37,206 bases of DNA from an uncultured Prevotella sp. Its GTDB lineage: Bacteria > Bacteroidota > Bacteroidia > Bacteroidales > Bacteroidaceae. Under the pieces are notes generated by a model. The model did no database searches. It was not told the DNA's origin and saw only the letters and a list, made by a program, of their open reading frames with translations. Of this stretch, positions 33,180 to 37,206 are shown piece by piece. Location: positions 1-37,206 of the forward strand of contig CALIZL010000060.1 of NCBI GenBank assembly GCA_938028745.1, written 5' to 3'. Each line of letters starts with the position of its first letter. The stretch's first letter is position 1. A program made the translations under genes and the position numbers.

Positions 33180-35996
33180 TTAGAATTGAACGCTAAGCCC
33201 TAGCGAGAAAGAGCGATACGGAGGGTACGAACGCTTGTCGTCGATGCCAAGCGTGTTGTTCACTACATAACTATTGATGATGGGCGTTAGACCGCTGTAA
33301 CCTGTGATGGTAGCGAGGTTGTTAACGCTGAGCGACAGGCGCAGGGCGTTTACAAAGCGCGAGCGGACGGGCAAGTTGCAGCCGATGGTTAGGTAATCAA
33401 TGTTGAGATAGTCGCCCCTTTCCAGCCAATAGTCGGTGGCCTTTTGGTCTTTGATGTTCTGTTGGGGTGCCTCGCGCAGCACGTTATAGTCGGGAAAACT
33501 GGCCATGTTCATGTAGGTGAGCGACGTTCCGTTGTATATCTTGTGCCCGAAGGCACCGTTTAGCTGCATGGTTACGTCCCACATGCGATAGCGAAAGCTG
33601 ATGTTCGAACCCAAAGTGGCCTTCGGAACGGCCTGCCCTGCCACACGGCGGTCGCCGCCATCTTCCAAATTGATGCGTCCGTTGTTGTCTAGGTCGGCAC
33701 AGGCATAGCTATACGAGCCGTCGGCGTTTTTGGTTAATCCCGTGCAATGCGGCAGATAGAACACGCCAAGCGGTTGTCCCACTATCTGATAAGTGATGAA
33801 GTTGTGTCCGCCGTGCATGCCCGCACCGGTCAATCCGCCAATGGGCGTGATGTCGGGCGACGACAATTGCTCGCCGTTATACATTCCTGTGAGCGACAGC
33901 AGCTTGTTTTTCTGGAACGAAAGGTTCATGTTTACGCTCAGTTCCATGTCTCTTTTGCGGATGAGGTCTAGGCCCAAACCTAGTTCAAGGCCGCTGTTGC
34001 TCATGCTGCCGATGTTGGCCAGCAACTTGTTATAAGCAAAAGGCGGCACGCTAACGTCGTAGTTGTACAGCATGTCTGTGGTTTTCGAGTGGTAGTATTC
34101 GGCGTAAACGTGTATGCGGTTGCTGAAAAATCCTGCCTCCATACCCACATTAAACGATGTGCGCGTTTCCCATTTCAAGTCGGGATTGATGTTGCGCAGT
34201 TGTCCCAAGGTAACGGTGGGGCGGCCGTAATGGGGCACAATGCCGTTGGGCATCAACATTTGCAGGGTGTAATAAGCCATTATTCCGCCCAGGTTTCCAG
34301 AGCGGCCAACACTGGTTCGCAGTTTAAATTGGTCGAGCCAATGCACGCTTTTCAGCCATTTTTCTTCCTTAACGTTCCATTCCAAGCCCACAGAGGGGAA
34401 GTAACCCCACGTGTTGTTCTTACCAACAAGCGTCGAACCATCGGCGCGGAGCGTCAGCGAAAGGGCGTAACGCCCCAAAAGCGTGTACGAAAGGCTACCC
34501 ATGAACGAGGTTAGCTTGGGCGATTCGTACCCACTTCCCGTGCCGTCTTGGGGGCGGATGCTGCCCGCGGTGAGGTTGTCGTAACCAAAATCGTTGCTCG
34601 AAAGGCCTTTCACCGTGGTGAAGAAGAACTGCTTGCGGTTGTTCTGATATTCTGCCGTGCCCGTCAGTTGCAGCTTGTGTGCGCCCCAGGTGTTGTTGTA
34701 GTTCAGTTGCACGCTGCCAAGTAGGTCTTCGCTTTTGTTTTCGCGGCGGTACATTTTGCCTTGCGCCTCGGTCCAAGTGGGTTGGAATATGTCGTTTTCG
34801 AGCGTTGTAAACGAGTACGAACCAAAGAGGCGGGCGGTAAGTCCCTTGGCGAGGGGGAAGTCGAAAGACAGGTGTGTGTTGATGTTAAAGCCGCGGTCGT
34901 GGTCCTTTTGGTGCAAAAGTGCCATAGGGTGGGTAATCTGCGAGGCCAGGGTGTTAACGTCCCAGCCTCCTGCGGGGTTCTGTTGGGTGGAGAAAGTGGG
35001 GTTTTGCGAGGCGGCAGAATAAAAAAGTCTCTGCGTATCGAGTATCTTTTTGTTGGATAACGACGAGCCGAACAGCCCGAAGTTAACGGTGAGCCAATCG
35101 TCGAAGGCCTTTTGCATGAGGTCGAATTTGGCCGTAAAGTTGCGGTAGTTGTTGGTTCGCACCACCATTTGATGGTTCATCACGCTCATAGATGCGCGGT
35201 AGTTGCTTTGTTCCGTGCCACCCGAAAAGGCCAAATGGTGATTTTGTATAAACCCCGTTTGCGTAATGGCGCGTAGGTAGTCGTTGTCTTCGCCGCCGTC
35301 GTTAACGCTTAGGCCAAGTGCTTTTGCTGTGGCCACGTAATCGCGCCCGCTTAGCATTTTGAGGTTTTTGTAGGCAGTTTCAAAGCCCACATTGCCGTCG
35401 TAAGAGATGTGGAACTTGCCGCGCGACCCCTTGGCCGTGGTTACGATGATTACGCCCGATGCACCGCGCGAGCCGTATTGGGCCGTTTCGGAGGCGTTTT
35501 TCAGCACTTGATACGAAAGAATGTCTGATGGGAAGATGGTGGAAAGCGTGGCGAGGTCGCTCGAAACGCCGTCGATAACCACGAGTGGGTCGTTGCCGCC
35601 CGTTAGCGAAGTGGTTCCGCGCACACGCACGCTGGTAAGACTGGCTTGCCGTTGGTCGCCTCCACGCGACACATTTACGCCTGCCACGCGACCATAAATG
35701 GCATCAAGAGGGTTGAAAACGAGCCCTTTGTCGCCAAAGCCGCCTGTTTTTTGCCGCACTTGTTGCACTTGTATCAGCATTTGGTCGCCTTTTAAGCTGT
35801 CGGGGATTAGGCGCGACATGTATTTCGGCTTGTCTTCGCCCACTTGTGCAAACAAGTTTTCGACGCAAACAAACGACAATAGGCAGGCCGCTAACAGGTA
35901 TGCAGCAAGCCGCGCACACGCTGCAGCTTTGCTTTTGCTTTGCCCTAAGGAGCAAAGGCGTGGTTCTGAATACGAAAAAGTACCATCAATGTTCAT
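33180..35996 (-). CDS. SusC-type TonB-linked transporter without N-terminal extension domain
   Basis: The 938-residue protein has a long polar lead of 27 residues and then a hydrophobic signal segment (about 28-50, ending NLFA-Q). The CarboxypepD_reg extension and the usual DEVVVTGY box are missing. Residues 52-95 are short and polar (KPKYMSRLIPDSLKGDQMLI), and then the plug begins (LDAIYGRVAGVNVSRGG, VRVRGTTSLTGGNDPLVVID, YQVLKNASETAQYGSRGASG). The barrel appears whole and ends FSLGLSVQF. SusC proteins are usually about 1000-1100 residues, so this is a short form. It pairs with the SusD gene 25 bases later. A MITE-like element lies upstream. Confidence 0.93.
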   Translation of the reverse strand: MNIDGTFSYSEPRLCSLGQSKSKAAACARLAAYLLAACLLSFVCVENLFAQVGEDKPKYMSRLIPDSLKGDQMLIQVQQVRQKTGGFGDKGLVFNPLDAIYGRVAGVNVSRGGDQRQASLTSVRVRGTTSLTGGNDPLVVIDGVSSDLATLSTIFPSDILSYQVLKNASETAQYGSRGASGVIIVTTAKGSRGKFHISYDGNVGFETAYKNLKMLSGRDYVATAKALGLSVNDGGEDNDYLRAITQTGFIQNHHLAFSGGTEQSNYRASMSVMNHQMVVRTNNYRNFTAKFDLMQKAFDDWLTVNFGLFGSSLSNKKILDTQRLFYSAASQNPTFSTQQNPAGGWDVNTLASQITHPMALLHQKDHDRGFNINTHLSFDFPLAKGLTARLFGSYSFTTLENDIFQPTWTEAQGKMYRRENKSEDLLGSVQLNYNNTWGAHKLQLTGTAEYQNNRKQFFFTTVKGLSSNDFGYDNLTAGSIRPQDGTGSGYESPKLTSFMGSLSYTLLGRYALSLTLRADGSTLVGKNNTWGYFPSVGLEWNVKEEKWLKSVHWLDQFKLRTSVGRSGNLGGIMAYYTLQMLMPNGIVPHYGRPTVTLGQLRNINPDLKWETRTSFNVGMEAGFFSNRIHVYAEYYHSKTTDMLYNYDVSVPPFAYNKLLANIGSMSNSGLELGLGLDLIRKRDMELSVNMNLSFQKNKLLSLTGMYNGEQLSSPDITPIGGLTGAGMHGGHNFITYQIVGQPLGVFYLPHCTGLTKNADGSYSYACADLDNNGRINLEDGGDRRVAGQAVPKATLGSNISFRYRMWDVTMQLNGAFGHKIYNGTSLTYMNMASFPDYNVLREAPQQNIKDQKATDYWLERGDYLNIDYLTIGCNLPVRSRFVNALRLSLSVNNLATITGYSGLTPIINSYVVNNTLGIDDKRSYPPYRSFSLGLSVQF

Positions 35997-36108
35997 AAGG
36001 GCGATTGTTTAGGGGGGTGTTGCGTAAGTTGAGGGATGGTGGTGCGCACGTCTGCGGGCAAGTTTTGGGCGGCAGCCTCAATGTTCGCCCGCAGTGTTAA
36101 GGTGTTAA

Positions 36109-36290
36109 GGCATGTTCTAAAAATGCCATGCAAAGGTTTGATTGTTGTTCCTTGCATTGCTCTTCACTGTCTTTTTGCTTTTGTTTGGCATCTTTCGCTT
36201 ACTCTTTCGGCAGCATAGTCTTTAAGAAGTAAGCAAAACCTGCCTGGCTAAAAGCTAGTAATACAGCGAGGGTAATTTTTAGAACCTGCC
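36109..36290. repeat. MITE-like element, copy 2 (182 bp, inverted relative to copy 1)
   Basis: The left end GGCATGTTCTAAAAA (36109-36123) and right end TTTTTAGAACCTGCC (36276-36290) are inverted repeats with one mismatch. The interior matches the reverse complement of 3520-3712 with small gaps. It sits about 110 bases upstream of the second susC start and could affect its expression. The rest of 35997-36425 shows no gene. Confidence 0.8.
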
Positions 36291-36425
36291 GCAAGCTAAG
36301 TGGCCATGTGTGCCAAATGTCTTTTGGCGTGGCTGGTAAAGCCTTCGTTATGGTGCCTTGTGTGGCGGCTGTGCCCCATGTTGTGGGGCTGTCTGTTCTG
36401 TATTGTGGGGTGGGTGTAAGCCTGC

Positions 36426-36827
36426 TTACTTGTGGGCTTTATAGTATTCTAAGCCAATTTGCACGTTCTTCATGATGGCATCCGACGAGTATGTGGCACC
36501 CGTAATGGCATCGGGCTCGTCTTCGATGGCCTTGCTAACCGGCTTGCCTTCCCAATATTTCAGCAAGGGTTTCACTTTGTCGAAGAACCTTGGCGTTTCC
36601 TGATTGGGCAACGTCTCTACCTTTACCACCTTGTTCTTCTTGATGTAAATCTTCACGGGCGTGCTGCCCTTAAAGCCTTTAACGTCGCGTGTAAGCTCGG
36701 TGGTGTTAACAATGATCATTCCCTTTTCCTTGGTCATGATGTTGTCGTTGTTGCTTGCGCTGGTGAGTGTTGCCGCGAAAACCACGGCGGCTATTCCGAA
36801 TATCAATCTAGATGTTACTTTTCTCAT
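36426..36827 (-). CDS. Exported FMN-binding-domain protein
   Basis: The 133-residue protein has a signal peptide (about 1-24) and a single FMN-binding domain. The motif DAITGATYSS at 106-115 fits the Dxx(S/T)GAT flavinylation pattern, in which an ApbE-type enzyme attaches FMN to the last threonine (Thr112). Proteins of this kind carry electrons outside the cytoplasm. No ApbE, Nqr/Rnf or reductase gene is in view, so its partners are unknown. The leader can form a stem (GCGTCT with AGACGC, 36859-36901) enclosing GCCCG/CGGGC, and a -7 element TATCTTTG lies upstream. Confidence 0.87.
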   Translation of the reverse strand: MRKVTSRLIFGIAAVVFAATLTSASNNDNIMTKEKGMIIVNTTELTRDVKGFKGSTPVKIYIKKNKVVKVETLPNQETPRFFDKVKPLLKYWEGKPVSKAIEDEPDAITGATYSSDAIMKNVQIGLEYYKAHK

Positions 36828-36909
36828 AACTGTTTGTTTACTGGTGTGTTAGCTGAAGGCGTCTTGCTGGTTGCCCGTTCGGTGGCGGGCTTCGGAGACG
36901 CTGTTATTG

Positions 36910-36917
36910 CAAAGATA
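36910..36917 (-). promoter_or_regulatory. -7 element of the FMN-binding gene (TATCTTTG)
   Basis: TATCTTTG on the minus strand fits TAnnTTTG. It gives a leader of about 75 bases that contains a nested hairpin. The -33 region is a T-run, not a clear TTTG. Confidence 0.5.
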
Positions 36918-37025
36918 GGAATAAAAAAAGAAAAAGCCACCATGTAGGGGCAAAATGTTGTGCCATGTTGCGCGTTTTGTGGTTATAGTGGTTGGGTTTT
37001 CGGCAGTAAATGGTTTTTCATCTTA

Positions 37026-37206
37026 CCTCAATTCCGCAGCATAAATTCTTGTGAAAACTCCAAGTGTCTGAGAAACAAAGTTCCCAAAACACTTGGACAT
37101 GTCAGAAATTTCACCTATCTTAGTGCTACCAACAAAAAAAACAAATAAAATATCTGACATGACAAAGGTAGCAATTAAAAACGAGAATATCACTTCTTTC
37201 GGTGGA
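37026..37206 (+). mobile_element. Left end of an IS1380-family-like insertion sequence (cut by window edge)
   Basis: The transposase start at 37159 marks an insertion sequence entering the window. The exact left end is uncertain; CCTCAATTCCGCAG at 37026 is my best guess because IS1380 ends usually begin with CC. Between it and the start codon are two inverted repeats: TCCAAGTGT/ACACTTGGA (37059-37067 and 37089-37097) and CATGTCAGA/TCTGACATG (37098-37106 and 37153-37161). Confidence 0.6.
37159..37206 (+). CDS. IS1380-family transposase, first 16 codons
   Basis: The frame from the ATG at 37159 to the window edge reads MTKVAIKNENITSFGG. This is the typical opening of Bacteroidetes IS1380-family DDE transposases (MxKVxIKxExxTxFGG). 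The rest is outside the window. The start codon lies inside the right arm of a 9-bp inverted repeat, which could block translation of read-through transcripts. Confidence 0.75.
   Translation, partial: MTKVAIKNENITSFGG

Overview
The window reads as chromosomal DNA from a Bacteroidetes, most likely a Prevotella-like member of the Bacteroidales. Supporting signs are two SusC/SusD outer-membrane pairs, three further kinds of TonB-linked or lipoprotein genes, a BspA-type leucine-rich-repeat protein with a type IX-like C-terminal tail, promoters of the Bacteroidetes form TTTG-N19/20-TAnnTTTG, A-rich leaders instead of strong Shine-Dalgarno sites, and the first codons of an IS1380-type transposase at the right edge. 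The genus is an inference.

Left part (1-5.6 kb): low-complexity DNA, then a plus-strand cassette of a TetR-family regulator, a CPBP-family intramembrane protease and a dienelactone-hydrolase-like alpha/beta hydrolase. A 20-bp perfect hairpin and a MITE-like 193-bp element separate it from typA/bipA on the minus strand.

Thiamine region (5.8-9.4 kb): a TPP riboswitch precedes a TonB-dependent receptor, followed by a PnuC/PnuT-type transporter. The riboswitch has a readable expression platform: an anti-sequestor (AAGGGGTG with CACCCCTT) that competes with a hairpin covering the ribosome-binding region. About 560 bp of repeats sit between receptor and transporter. A strong two-way terminator separates this unit from a large YfhO-family membrane protein on the minus strand.

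Central operon (12.3-27.4 kb, minus strand): ten closely spaced genes behind one recognisable promoter and a long GC-rich leader, closed by a terminator. In transcription order they are a FecA-like TonB receptor, SusC, SusD, a lipoprotein resembling the zinc-metallopeptidase (Mx1) family but with a destroyed HExxH site, a DUF4302 lipoprotein, an unrecognised lipoprotein, a DUF4856-like lipoprotein with an imelysin-like HHWD motif, a fibronectin-III secreted protein, an Ig-like lipoprotein and the BspA-like protein. Everything encoded is exported. This looks like a cell-surface capture machine, plausibly for iron, haem or a metal-bearing protein, and it is the best candidate here for an undescribed system. 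A ferritin gene lies just upstream of it.

Right part (28-37.2 kb): ferritin, a HlyD-type periplasmic adaptor with a coiled-coil membrane protein, a second SusC/SusD pair whose SusC lacks the usual N-terminal extension domain, a small secreted FMN-binding protein, and the start of an IS1380-like insertion sequence. A second copy of the MITE-like element lies between the FMN-binding gene and the second susC. Composite low-complexity repeats at 8.2-8.4 kb and 27.5-28.1 kb are inverted relatives of each other.
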